Shown piece by piece: positions 9,463 to 18,084 of a stretch of DNA of 64,000 nt. The first letter of the stretch is position 1; each line of letters starts with the position of its first letter. The stretch is from Ureibacillus xyleni. GTDB taxonomy: Bacteria; Bacillota; Bacilli; Bacillales_A; Planococcaceae. The translations under genes were made by a program, and so were the position numbers. Location: positions 1-64,000 of the forward strand of contig NZ_OBMQ01000001.1 in assembly GCF_900217795.1 (NCBI RefSeq). The letters run 5' to 3'. Below the pieces are notes generated by a model. That model was not told the DNA's origin, ran no database searches, and saw only the letters and a list, made by a program, of their open reading frames with translations.

Positions 9463-9538
9463 TTGACTATTAAATAAGTACAATGTAATATATCGATAAA
9501 CTCTAATTTTTCGAATTGTGTAATAGATTCGAAAAATT
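9463..9538 (+). promoter_or_regulatory. Promoter and leader inverted repeat before the ABC transporter
   Basis: TTGACT (9463-9468), 17-base spacer, TAATAT (9486-9491). Just downstream AATTTTTCGAAT (9505-9516) and ATTCGAAAAATT (9527-9538) are a perfect 12-bp inverted repeat with a 10-base loop. There is no T run after it, so it is not a plain terminator; it could be an operator or a leader hairpin. No T-box core is present. The rest of 9272-9462 shows no recognised feature. Confidence 0.6.
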
Positions 9539-9582
9539 GTTAAGAATTTGAGTACACAAAAAGTCAGGGGGAAATTAGACAC

Positions 9583-10596
9583 ATGAAGAGTAGTATGAAG
9601 AAACTTTCATTCTTACTTTTTGGTCTAGTACTTTTACTAGCTGCATGTGGTGGTGGTAGTGAAACATCTACTGATACTACAGAAAAAAGTACAGAAACAG
9701 AAGGTACAGAAGAAGCAAAATCATTCAAAGTTGGTATTACACAAATCGTTGAGCATCCATCTTTAGACGCTGCAACTGACGGCTTCAAAAAAGCACTTGA
9801 AGACGCTGGATTACAAGTAGAATTTGTTGAAGAAAACGCTCAAAACGACCAAAGTATGAACACGACAATTGCACAAAACTTAGTAAATGAAGGTGTTGAT
9901 TTAATTTTCGCTAACTCAACTCCATCAGCTCAAGCTGTAAAAGGTGCAACGTCTGATATTCCAATCATCTTCACATCTGTAACGGATGCTGTTGGTGCTG
10001 AATTAATCGATTCGATGGAAGCTCCTGGTGGTAACGTAACAGGTACAGTTGACTTACATCCTGATACAATCGCGAAAACTGTAGCATTCTTAAAAGACGA
10101 ATTAGGTGCTAAAACAGTAGGTACTGTTTATAACACTGGTGAACAAAACTCAGTAGCTCAAGTAGACCAAGTTAGAACTCTGTTAGAAGAAGCTGGCTTA
10201 AAATTAGAAGAAGCAGCGGTTTCAACATCTGCTGAAGTAAAACAAGCTACAGAATCTTTAATCGGTAAAGTTGATTCTTTATACATTATCACTGATAACA
10301 CTGTAGTTTCTGCTCTTGAATCAGTAGTTGAAGTTGCTGAAGCAAACAAACTTCCATTAATGGCTGGTGAACTAGACTCTGTAAAACGTGGGGCTCTAGG
10401 TGCATATGGCTTTGAATATTATGATATCGGTTATGAAGCTGGTCAAATGGCTGTGAAAATCTTAAACGGTGAAGCTACACCTGCAGAAATTCCAGCAGCA
10501 TACCCAGCGAACTTAAAGTTACTTATTAATAAAACACCTGCAGACAAACTAGGTCTTGAAGTAAAAGACACTTGGAATGCAGAGTTATTTGAATAA
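9583..10596 (+). CDS. ABC transporter substrate-binding lipoprotein (TrpX-like)
   Basis: Extracellular solute receptor of the ABC_sub_bind family, whose characterised members bind tryptophan or other aromatic amino acids. A lipoprotein signal peptide ends in LLLAACGGG with lipidated Cys22, followed by a Ser/Thr/Glu-rich linker to about residue 46 and the two-lobe binding domain (GITQIVEHPSLD, IIFTSVTDA, AYGFEYYDIGY). It starts a three-gene operon with a permease and an ATPase. Closeness to the trp operon supports an aromatic substrate, but this is inference. Confidence 0.88.
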   Translation: MKSSMKKLSFLLFGLVLLLAACGGGSETSTDTTEKSTETEGTEEAKSFKVGITQIVEHPSLDAATDGFKKALEDAGLQVEFVEENAQNDQSMNTTIAQNLVNEGVDLIFANSTPSAQAVKGATSDIPIIFTSVTDAVGAELIDSMEAPGGNVTGTVDLHPDTIAKTVAFLKDELGAKTVGTVYNTGEQNSVAQVDQVRTLLEEAGLKLEEAAVSTSAEVKQATESLIGKVDSLYIITDNTVVSALESVVEVAEANKLPLMAGELDSVKRGALGAYGFEYYDIGYEAGQMAVKILNGEATPAEIPAAYPANLKLLINKTPADKLGLEVKDTWNAELFE

Positions 10597-10625
10597 TAAA
10601 AGTTAGTTAGGAGAGATGATTCAAT

Positions 10626-11654
10626 ATGTTTGCAGCATTGTTCGGTTCAGTTGAGCAAGGAATCATCTATGCAATTATGGCACTCGGGGTGTACCTAACA
10701 TTCCGAGTGTTAGATTTTCCGGATTTAACGGTTGATGGAAGCTTTGTTACAGGGGCATCTACAGCGGCAATGATGATCGCTCTAGGGTACAACCCGTTAC
10801 TAGCTACATTAATGGCAATTGTTGCTGGATTTATTGCAGGATGTATGACTGGTCTTTTACACACGAAAGGTAAAATAAATCCACTCCTTTCAGGTATTCT
10901 AATGATGATTGCGTTGTATTCAATCAATCTACGTATAATGGGGTTATCTGCAGAAAATGCAATTGTAAAACCAAATATTCCACTCATGAATTCTGATACG
11001 ATTTTTTCACAATTTCAAAGTTTTTGGAGCAATTTAGGCATTGATGATGCATTAACGAATTTAATTAAAAATACGTTAGGCTTCCAATCAGCTCCATCTA
11101 CTTGGGGAACAGTTTTAGTAGTGCTAATCATTACACTCATCATTAAGTTTATTGCAGATTGGTTCTTAAAAACAGAAGTTGGGCTTGCAATCCGTGCAAC
11201 AGGTGACAACAAAAGAATGATTCGAAGCTTCTCAGCAAATACGGATTCGTTAATTGTGTTAGGTCTTGGAATTTCAAATGCCTTAGTTGCATTTTCTGGA
11301 GCTTTAATCGCTCAATATTCAAAATTTGCCGATGCAAATATGGGGATTGGGATGATCGTTATCGGTCTAGCATCTGTTATTATCGGTGAAGCTATTTTCG
11401 GAACAAAAACAATCTTCCGTACAACAATTGCAGTTATTTCGGGTGCTATTATTTACCGTATAATCTATGCAATAGCACTACGCATCGATTGGTTAGATAC
11501 ATCTGATATGAAACTAATCACTGCGGTAATTGTTATTTTAGCGTTAGTTCTTCCACAATACATTGACAAACGTCGAGAGAAGAGACGAAAACTAAAAAGA
11601 CGGACAGAACGACTTGGCGAGCAAAACGTGGCGGGGGGGAATCACCTTGCTTAA
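10626..11654 (+). CDS. ABC transporter permease (TrpY-like, branched-chain amino acid type)
   Basis: A 342-residue integral membrane permease of the BPD_transp_2 type, with about eight to nine membrane segments and the conserved N-terminal stretch LGVYLTFRVLDFPDLTVDGSF. A glycine/alanine-rich LGLGISNALVAFSGALIAQYSKFADANMGIG segment lies in the middle. The C-terminus is very basic (RREKRRKLKRR). It begins 29 bases after the receptor gene with AGGAG upstream, and its 3' end overlaps the ATPase start by eight bases. Confidence 0.9.
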   Translation: MFAALFGSVEQGIIYAIMALGVYLTFRVLDFPDLTVDGSFVTGASTAAMMIALGYNPLLATLMAIVAGFIAGCMTGLLHTKGKINPLLSGILMMIALYSINLRIMGLSAENAIVKPNIPLMNSDTIFSQFQSFWSNLGIDDALTNLIKNTLGFQSAPSTWGTVLVVLIITLIIKFIADWFLKTEVGLAIRATGDNKRMIRSFSANTDSLIVLGLGISNALVAFSGALIAQYSKFADANMGIGMIVIGLASVIIGEAIFGTKTIFRTTIAVISGAIIYRIIYAIALRIDWLDTSDMKLITAVIVILALVLPQYIDKRREKRRKLKRRTERLGEQNVAGGNHLA

Positions 11655-12441
11655 ATTAGAGGGTATCAATAAAATCTTTAACGAGGCAACACCCGATGAA
11701 AAGATTGCATTAGACAATATTAACTTACATTTAGCTCCTGGTGACTTTGTGACAATTATCGGAAGTAACGGTGCCGGAAAATCAACAATGATGAACATGA
11801 TTTCAGGAGCACTTACACCTGACTTTGGAACAGTTACGATTGATGGGAAAGATGTTACGAGACTTCCTGAATACAAACGTTCTCACTACATTGGCCGCGT
11901 CTTCCAAGATCCAATGGCTGGTACTGCACCTTCAATGACAATTGAAGAAAACGTAGCCATTGCTTACTCAAGAAATGCAAAACGCCAATTACGCAGTGGA
12001 TCAAATCGTGAACGTCGTGATTTCTTCAGAACATCTTTAGAAAAATTACATTTAAATTTAGAAAATCGTTTAAATGCAAAAGTAGGTATGCTATCAGGTG
12101 GGGAACGACAAGCTTTATCTTTATTAATGGCAACGTTTACAAAACCTGCCATCCTATTATTGGATGAACATACAGCTGCCCTTGACCCATCTCGTGCTGA
12201 GTTAATTACAAACTTAACGAAACAACTTGTTGAAGAAGGGAACCTAACAACTTTAATGGTTACCCACAATATGCAACAAGCAATCGATTTAGGAAACCGC
12301 CTCATCATGATGGATAAAGGTCAAATCATCCTTTCAATTGATGAAGCTAAAAAGCCAACATTAACAATCCCAGACTTAATGAGCGAGTTCGAAAAAATCC
12401 GTGGTGAAAAAATGAACTCCGACCGAGCGTTGTTGGGATAA
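11647..12441 (+). CDS. ABC transporter ATP-binding protein (TrpZ-like)
   Basis: Cytoplasmic ATPase of the transporter. The 264-residue protein has Walker A GSNGAGKST, Q-loop FQD, signature LSGGERQ, Walker B ILLLDEHTAALDP and the H-loop histidine in VTHN. The start is the TTG at 11647 placed after a GGCGGGGGGAA site; a TTG farther upstream (11614) would extend it into the permease gene without good ribosome binding. The Walker B has DEHTAALDP, where DEPTxALDP is commoner. Confidence 0.9.
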   Translation: MLKLEGINKIFNEATPDEKIALDNINLHLAPGDFVTIIGSNGAGKSTMMNMISGALTPDFGTVTIDGKDVTRLPEYKRSHYIGRVFQDPMAGTAPSMTIEENVAIAYSRNAKRQLRSGSNRERRDFFRTSLEKLHLNLENRLNAKVGMLSGGERQALSLLMATFTKPAILLLDEHTAALDPSRAELITNLTKQLVEEGNLTTLMVTHNMQQAIDLGNRLIMMDKGQIILSIDEAKKPTLTIPDLMSEFEKIRGEKMNSDRALLG

Positions 12442-12453
12442 TAGAATATCATG

Positions 12454-12488
12454 CCTCAGTTGTTAGATAGACTAACACTGAGGTTTTT
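12454..12488 (+). terminator. Terminator of the ABC transporter operon
   Basis: CCTCAGT-TGTTAG and CTAACA-CTGAGG form a 12-13 bp stem with a five-base loop, followed by seven Ts. Confidence 0.9.
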
Positions 12489-12694
12489 TTATGTGCAAAA
12501 ATGCGAAACTTATTTTTTGGGAGAAAGCAAAATCAATTGAAAGGTGTTACGATTCCTTGATTCTTGTGAATACACCTTGTTATTTGAGCAGGTGAAAATT
12601 ACTTTTTAGGAGAAAAAATTGGGGTGAAATTCCATTTTGGAACTTTGACCATATAGAGAAGTACATTATAAAATTTGGCCGAGGAGGGAGAGGA

Positions 12695-13671
12695 ATGATT
12701 GTTTTAAAAAGAGAGAAACCTAATAAATTAATAGTACTAGAAAGTATATTACGTAGATTACAATAGAAGATGAAGAGTATGAGTATTATAAAAATATATA
12801 TACGACGACTAAACATGGATTTGAGGGAGAAATTCGTGTTGATCGAGAATGGGAGGAAATGGTCATACCTTCAAAATACTATTTATTTCATAGCTATGAA
12901 ACGGAAAATGAAGTCAATCATTCACATCAAATGGATACAATCTTTCTTTGCCAAAATTTTATCTTACTCTTAGAGATAAAAAACATAGGAGGTCGGGTTG
13001 ACTTTTACCAAAAGAAACATCAGTTTATTAGAACACGTTTAGATGGAACAAGGGAAGCCTTTTCTAATCCAATTGATCAAATTGAACGTCATGTAAGATT
13101 CTTTAAACGAGTGTTTAGGAGTTGGAATCTCATTTTACCAATTGAGTATGCAATCGTTTTAGCACAGCCCACAACAATCATTGGAGACGCTCCACAACAA
13201 GTATCTATTTTCCATGTAAGTGGACTACAAACTCATGTCTATCAATTATTTTCTAAGTATCAACATAAACAAATTCCTGAACACCAAATGGATTGTGCAA
13301 AAACAAAGCTACTTGAGATGAGAAAGCCTAAAAAATGGAGTCCAACGATTGATCAGAATAAGTTGAGGAATGGTGCGCTTTGTAAAGCTTGTCAGTACAC
13401 ATCAGTAATGCAGTATAAACATGGACATTTTGTCTGTCCTGTTTGTAATACAAAAACTAAAAAAGCTCTGTATGAGGCACTACATGATTATCGGAATTTA
13501 CATGATGAATGGATATCCAATGGAGAATTTAGAAACTATCTAAAGATTGAATCACGATATGCGGCAAATCGATTAATTGCTGACTTGAATTTAGAGTATA
13601 AAGGTTTTAGGAAAGATCGAAAGTATAAAATCCCTTCAAATATTTTAACTTATTTAGAAAAGCGCACATAA
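12695..13671 (+). pseudogene. NERD-domain nuclease-related protein, frameshifted near the 5' end
   Basis: The N-terminus MIVLKREKPNKL starts at ATG 12695 after GGAGGGAGAGG but stops at TAG 12764. The rest continues one frame away from about 12757: TIEDEEYEYY, a GFEGEIRVD motif, then QMDTIFLC, EIKNIGG and the C-terminal zinc-ribbon cysteines CKAC/CPVC. These match NERD proteins (predicted restriction-endonuclease-like fold), which usually run on without a break. The longest open part begins at 12859. A single-base indel lies between about 12750 and 12764; no slippery heptamer is seen, so a disrupted gene or a sequencing error is likelier than programmed frameshifting. Confidence 0.75.
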
Positions 13672-13756
13672 ATTCCTCGAAACCGCACATAAATGTCCGA
13701 AAAGCGCACATAAATCATTCAAAACCGCACATAAACATCAAAAAACCGCACATAAA
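13663..13756 (+). repeat. 21-bp periodic repeat array A (core CGCACATAAA)
   Basis: Five copies of CGCACATAAA start at 13663, 13684, 13705, 13726 and 13747, exactly 21 bases apart, with 11 variable bases between. The first copy contains the actual stop codon of the NERD reading frame (CGC ACA TAA), so all later TAA triplets are in the same frame. The array lies between convergent genes. See array B for the same core. Confidence 0.9.
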
Positions 13757-13757
13757 A

Positions 13758-13790
13758 CAAAAAAACGCACCCGAACTAGATCCGAGTGCG
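13758..13790 (-). terminator. Terminator of ilvA
   Basis: Read on the minus strand, GCACTCGGAT pairs with GTTCGGGTGC through G-U pairs and is followed by seven Ts. On the plus strand the same arms would have mismatches, so it acts for the minus-strand ilvA. It abuts repeat array A. Confidence 0.8.
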
Positions 13791-13797
13791 CTATATA

Positions 13798-15057
13798 TTA
13801 AACTAACAATCCAAACAACGTGCTGTCTTTATTTACTTCTTTAAATTCGAAACCGTTTGTACGCATACGTTCGATTAGGCCTTGGTAATCTTCTGGTTTG
13901 CTTACTTCGATGCCGACTAATGCAGGGCCAGCTTCTTTGTTGTTTTTCTTTGTGTACTCAAATGTTGTAATATCATCATTTGGACCAAGAACAACCGTTA
14001 AAAATTGGCGCAAAGCTCCTGCGCGTTGTGGGAAGTTCACGATGAAATAATAAAGCAAACCTTCAAATAATAAAGATTTTTCGCGGATTTCTTGCATACG
14101 GCTAATGTCATTGTTTCCACCAGTAATGACAACAACTGCAGTTTTTCCTTTAATGTCATCTTTATATAGGTCAAGAGCAGCTACTGGAAGGGCACCAGAT
14201 GGCTCTGCAACGATTGCGTGCTTGTTGTATAGATCAAGAATCGTTGTACTTACTTTACCTTCAGGAACGAGCACGATATCGTCTAAGTACGTGCGGCAAA
14301 TCTCATAAGTTGTTTGACCAACACATTGTACAGCTGTGCCGTCGCAGAATTTATCGATTTTCGCTAAAGTAGTAGGGCCATCATTGTCAAAGGCCGCCTT
14401 CATACTTGCAGCACCAGATGGCTCAACCCCGATTACTTTACTGTTTGGTGAAAGGTTTTTTACGTAGGATGCAACCCCAGACATTAGTCCTCCGCCACCG
14501 ATTCCACCGAATAAGAAATCAATAGGTGCTTCGATATCATTCATAATTTCAACCGCAACCGTCCCTTGACCAGCAATAATATCTAAATCATCAAATGGAT
14601 GGATGAAAATCATTTCGTGTTCATCACAATAATCCATTGCTGCAGCTGCAGAATCATCAAATGTATCCCCAGCTAAAATGATTTCAATATTGTTGCGACC
14701 AAACATACGAACTTGATCTACTTTTTGTTTTGGCGTTGTTAAAGGCATAAAGATAGCACCTTTAATACCTAGATGTGCACATGCAAAGGCTACACCTTGA
14801 GCATGGTTTCCGGCACTTGCACAAACTACTCCACTAGTGCGGGCAGCATCTTCAATTTTTTTAATTTTATAATAAGCACCGCGCAATTTAAAAGATCGGA
14901 CATGTTGTAAATCTTCACGTTTAATATAAATATTTGCACTGTACTTTTCAGATAAGTATTCATTTTTTTGAAGTGGTGTATGTACAACAACATCTTTTAG
15001 TAGGTGATGTGCAATTAAAATATTTTCCACTGCAAATGTTTTTGAGTCAACTTCCAT
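13798..15057 (-). CDS. ilvA: Threonine ammonia-lyase (biosynthetic threonine dehydratase) IlvA
   Basis: PLP enzyme deaminating threonine to 2-oxobutanoate, the first step to isoleucine. The 419-residue protein has PLP lysine Lys57 in SFKLRGAY, the glycine loop GGIGGGGLMSG, and a C-terminal ACT-like regulatory domain from about residue 330. This single-domain short form is like the Bacillus IlvA rather than the longer two-domain enterobacterial one. ATG follows GGAGGT. Single gene with its own terminator. Confidence 0.95.
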   Translation of the reverse strand: MEVDSKTFAVENILIAHHLLKDVVVHTPLQKNEYLSEKYSANIYIKREDLQHVRSFKLRGAYYKIKKIEDAARTSGVVCASAGNHAQGVAFACAHLGIKGAIFMPLTTPKQKVDQVRMFGRNNIEIILAGDTFDDSAAAAMDYCDEHEMIFIHPFDDLDIIAGQGTVAVEIMNDIEAPIDFLFGGIGGGGLMSGVASYVKNLSPNSKVIGVEPSGAASMKAAFDNDGPTTLAKIDKFCDGTAVQCVGQTTYEICRTYLDDIVLVPEGKVSTTILDLYNKHAIVAEPSGALPVAALDLYKDDIKGKTAVVVITGGNNDISRMQEIREKSLLFEGLLYYFIVNFPQRAGALRQFLTVVLGPNDDITTFEYTKKNNKEAGPALVGIEVSKPEDYQGLIERMRTNGFEFKEVNKDSTLFGLLV

Positions 15058-15095
15058 CGTTTTGTTACCTCCGTACTATAGGTTTCTATTGGCTG

Positions 15096-15135
15096 AACTT
15101 TCAAATAATTTTTTAATCTTGAAAGTTTTATTATA
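15096..15135 (-). promoter_or_regulatory. Promoter element and inverted repeat before ilvA
   Basis: Minus strand: a TATAAT -10 box (15130-15135) with a weak -35, followed at once by AACTTTCAA (15119-15127) and TTGAAAGTT (15096-15104), a 9-bp perfect inverted repeat spaced by 14 bases. Its position just after the predicted transcription start fits an operator or a leader hairpin. No T-box is present. Confidence 0.5.
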
Positions 15136-15265
15136 TTTAAAACGTTTTTTAATTTTAACATAGAAAATCGGCTTTTTTCACAAATATTTATTGAATTCAA
15201 AAAATTTAACGGATGAAAACGCTTTATTGTGAACGAACTTTTAACATTACATAATTGTGGAAATG

Positions 15266-15293
15266 AAAAAGGGATGGTAACCCACCACCCCTT
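15266..15293 (-). terminator. Terminator of the YjiH-like gene
   Basis: Minus strand AAGGGGTGGT and ACCATCCCTT form a stem with a five-base loop and a T tract. The 5' arm overlaps the gene's stop codon. Confidence 0.8.
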
Positions 15294-16641
15294 AGAAAAT
15301 CATATGTGAAATTAAAGCAACAATTGGAATCGAAATGATCGTACGGATTAGGAAGATAATGAATAAATCCCAAATTTTAATTGGAAGTTTCGTACCTAAA
15401 ATTAATCCACCGACCTCTGACATGTAAATTAATTGTGTTACTGAAACTGTGGCGATGAAGAAACGAGTTAAATCTGATTCAATGCCAGCCCCTAAAATTG
15501 AAGGTAATAACATATCGGCAAAACCAACGATCATTGTTTGAGCAGCTTCATCTGCAAAAGGAATTTGTAAAGCTGCTAAAATTGGCTCAAACGGCATACC
15601 TAAGATTTTAAAGAAACTTGTATATTCAGCAAGAACTAATGCGATAGTACCGAATGCCATAATAACAGGAGTAATGGCAAACCACATTTCTAAAACGTTT
15701 TTAAGTCCAGAGCCAATAACTTTCCCTAAATTTTTATTATCTTCTGCTTTTTTTAAGGCATTGTGTAAACCAAAAGTAATAGCATTAAAACCTTCAGGAA
15801 CATCTTCGCGTTTTTCATCAGGAATCGAACCATCAAAATTTGTATCAGCTTTACCACGTAATGGATAAATGCGTGGCATAATGAATGCAAGGATAATACT
15901 AACTAAAATAACCGATCCATAGAAAGAGAAGAAGTAGTTGTTTAAGTTAACAGTTTCAAGCACTACGAAACAAAATGTAATCGAAACGACTGAGAAAGTT
16001 GTTGCAATCGTTGCTGCTTCACGTGCAGTGTAGTTACCTTCTTCGTATTGTCTAGCTGTTAAAAGGACACCGATTGTTCCGTCTCCAACGAATGATGCTA
16101 AACAGTCAATAGCAGAGCGACCAGGAATTTTGAATAACGGACGCATAATTTTTACCATCATAGAGCCGAAAAACTCAAGTAGTCCGAAGTCTGTCAGTAA
16201 CGGAAGTAGCAATCCTGCAAAAAGGAATAATGAAAACATCATTGTAACGAGTCCGCCATCTGGAGTGATTAATAGTCCAGCTGTGTAGTCGCTCGTGAAG
16301 CTTTCAGGTCCTACTTGGAATAAATACATAGCTGCAAAAATGACAGCTAAAATACGCATGATTGTCCAGAACCAATTTACACGGAATAATGAATCCCAAA
16401 TGGAACGTTCTTTTTTCTCTGGTACGAATTTGATAATAACTGCGCCAACAGCTGCAATGATAAAGATGAAAAATGCGAACCAATGTATAACGGATGCAAC
16501 TTGAGTAGAAAGTGCATTTGCGAGTATTGCAATAGGTACCTTAATTCCGTCATCTGTATTAAGAGGTGTAATAAATAAAAATACACCTACTAATGAAAGA
16601 ACGATAAAAAGGAACCATGTATAAGGTGTGAATTTCTTCAT
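15292..16641 (-). CDS. YjiH-family membrane protein with nucleoside-recognition (Gate) domains
   Basis: A 449-residue polytopic inner-membrane protein with about ten to eleven hydrophobic segments. Sequence stretches such as KIPGRSAIDCLASFVGDGTIGVLLT and the C-terminal VGFADMLLPSILGAG match the YjiH/Gate family. The transported substrate is unknown; the family is often assigned to transport by similarity to concentrative nucleoside carriers. It stands alone between ilvA and bshB2, with its own terminator and an AGAGGT site before ATG. The 280 bases upstream show no recognisable element. Confidence 0.8.
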   Translation of the reverse strand: MKKFTPYTWFLFIVLSLVGVFLFITPLNTDDGIKVPIAILANALSTQVASVIHWFAFFIFIIAAVGAVIIKFVPEKKERSIWDSLFRVNWFWTIMRILAVIFAAMYLFQVGPESFTSDYTAGLLITPDGGLVTMMFSLFLFAGLLLPLLTDFGLLEFFGSMMVKIMRPLFKIPGRSAIDCLASFVGDGTIGVLLTARQYEEGNYTAREAATIATTFSVVSITFCFVVLETVNLNNYFFSFYGSVILVSIILAFIMPRIYPLRGKADTNFDGSIPDEKREDVPEGFNAITFGLHNALKKAEDNKNLGKVIGSGLKNVLEMWFAITPVIMAFGTIALVLAEYTSFFKILGMPFEPILAALQIPFADEAAQTMIVGFADMLLPSILGAGIESDLTRFFIATVSVTQLIYMSEVGGLILGTKLPIKIWDLFIIFLIRTIISIPIVALISHMIF

Positions 16642-16876
16642 GATGTTTTTACCTCTCTATACTTTAATATTGAATATTTATACACTATAAGGCGTTTATA
16701 TGCAATTGTAAATACGTTTTGAGAAAGTAAAAGTATTCTGAATCTTTAGGCTGTATGCAATTTGAATAATTAGCATATGTAGCAAAGGGATAGTGCAGTT
16801 TAAAATGAAAAAATACGAATAGGTAAGTTGAATGTTTATACACCAGTACGTATAGGATGGTAATAGTTACCTAATA

Positions 16877-16908
16877 TAAAAAAAGGAGACTACAATAGTA
16901 TAGTCTCC
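16877..16908 (-). terminator. Terminator of bshB2
   Basis: GGAGACTA (16885-16892) and TAGTCTCC (16901-16908) form an 8-bp stem; on the minus strand the stem is followed by seven Ts. An A-rich sequence on the other side also allows weak bidirectional action. Confidence 0.85.
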
Positions 16909-16923
16909 CTAAAAAAGTACGTA

Positions 16924-17601
16924 TTAATCTTCAAATTCGTATTGGTAAAATTTTTCATAGTGTAACCAACTATCGCTCATAGGTCGGCCTTCGTCAACGC
17001 GCTTTGTACTTTCTTGTATCATCCAAGCTGTTTGAGATGCATGGGCTTGAAGAGCTTTAACCTTATCTTGCTTTACGCTGCTAACATCGATTAATACTGT
17101 CGGCTCACCAATTTCTGCTACAGTGTTGTTCGCGAATGCACATGCATAAACAGTTGGGCGATCTTCTGGTTTTATACGTCGAACAGCTTCAATCACAGCA
17201 CGTGCTGTTGCTTCATGATCCGGGTGAACTGCATACCCTGGATAGAAGGTAATGATGAGGGATGGATTTAATTCATCGATTAAGTCTGTTACAAGCTTCA
17301 CCATTTTTTCATCATCTTCAAATTCTACCGTTTTATCGCGTAACCCCATCATACGTAGATCATCAATCCCCATAAACTCACATGCTTCTTTTAATTCTTT
17401 ACGGCGAATTTCTGGTAAAGATTCACGTGTGGCAAACGGTGGATTTCCTAGGTTTCTTCCCATTTCACCTAAAGTTAAACATGCGTATGTAACTGGGACA
17501 CCCATATTTCTGTAAAGTCGGATTGTACCTGCAGATGAAAAGGCTTCATCATCCGGGTGGGGAAAGACAACTAAAATTTGACGTTGTGGTTGTAAAGTCA
17601 T
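16924..17601 (-). CDS. bshB2: Bacillithiol biosynthesis deacetylase BshB2
   Basis: Zinc-dependent LmbE/PIG-L family deacetylase that removes acetyl from GlcNAc-malate (and may act as an amidase on bacillithiol conjugates). Zinc ligands are visible in the N-terminal FPHPDDEAF and in AVHPDHEATARAV about residue 125. ATG at 17601 lies eight bases from AAGGAG and is preferred to the GTG at 17610, which touches the site. It follows yojF by 12 bases, the same order as yojF-yojG in B. subtilis. Confidence 0.93.
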   Translation of the reverse strand: MTLQPQRQILVVFPHPDDEAFSSAGTIRLYRNMGVPVTYACLTLGEMGRNLGNPPFATRESLPEIRRKELKEACEFMGIDDLRMMGLRDKTVEFEDDEKMVKLVTDLIDELNPSLIITFYPGYAVHPDHEATARAVIEAVRRIKPEDRPTVYACAFANNTVAEIGEPTVLIDVSSVKQDKVKALQAHASQTAWMIQESTKRVDEGRPMSDSWLHYEKFYQYEFED

Positions 17602-17613
17602 TTGCTTCACTCC

Positions 17614-17964
17614 TTAATAAGAAAATGGTGTTTCACTAATTTCTAGTGCCACAGCAAGTTTCCCTGTATAGTCTAATCCAGCCATAAGTAACCGACCATG
17701 TTCATCCAATTCATAATGGGTAATTCCTTGTGCATACACCCAACCATGTTCCATCTTTAAGCCAACGCGATGTGGAGTATCGTCAATAATTTTCGCAAGT
17801 TCATAGCGAATTTTTGCATTCCGAATAAACGCTCCTGCATTAAACACTTTTTCATCAAAATGTGTTGCATATGCTCCATTTGTAGTTTCTAGATGAATAT
17901 AGACGTCTTTGTTCGCAAAAGAATTAAGCAACTTTTGGAGCTCATTCGTTTGTACTTCCTTCAT
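17614..17964 (-). CDS. yojF: YojF family protein (DUF1806), bacillithiol-associated
   Basis: A 116-residue soluble protein of the YojF/DUF1806 family, always found next to bshB2 in Bacillales. No catalytic motif can be pointed to; conserved stretches include ETTNGAYATHFD and KMEHGWVYAQGITHYE. It is the first gene of the two-gene operon and probably supports BshB2 or a bacillithiol-linked step, which is inferred from the constant pairing only. Confidence 0.88.
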   Translation of the reverse strand: MKEVQTNELQKLLNSFANKDVYIHLETTNGAYATHFDEKVFNAGAFIRNAKIRYELAKIIDDTPHRVGLKMEHGWVYAQGITHYELDEHGRLLMAGLDYTGKLAVALEISETPFSY

Positions 17965-18036
17965 CTTAATTCTCCTTTCACATCTATTTACTAATATTAT
18001 AGTAAAAAATGTAACTTTATGAAAAGAAAAAGCAAA

Positions 18037-18078
18037 GTACCCGGCACGAAAACCATTCAGAAAATGTGTGCCGGGTAC
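18037..18078. repeat. Palindromic element GTACCCGGCAC, probable terminator of pdxK
   Basis: GTACCCGGCAC (18037-18047) and GTGCCGGGTAC (18068-18078) are perfect 11-bp arms with a 20-base loop. On the minus strand the stem is followed by a T-rich stretch (TTTGCTTTTTC), so it may end pdxK transcription. A related palindrome occurs at 56049-56102. Confidence 0.75.
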
Positions 18079-18084
18079 ATATTT

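Noticed and set aside
9272..9582. tRNA-Trp T-box before the ABC transporter
   Set aside because: No GTGG-type T-box core or specifier loop; only a promoter and a simple inverted repeat.
12755..12766. Programmed frameshift in the NERD gene
   Set aside because: No X-XXY-YYZ slippery heptamer or downstream stem; a plain indel explains it better.
13663..13756. CRISPR array
   Set aside because: The repeat core is only 10 bases and the fillers 11; CRISPR repeats and spacers are each over 20 bases. No cas genes are in the window.
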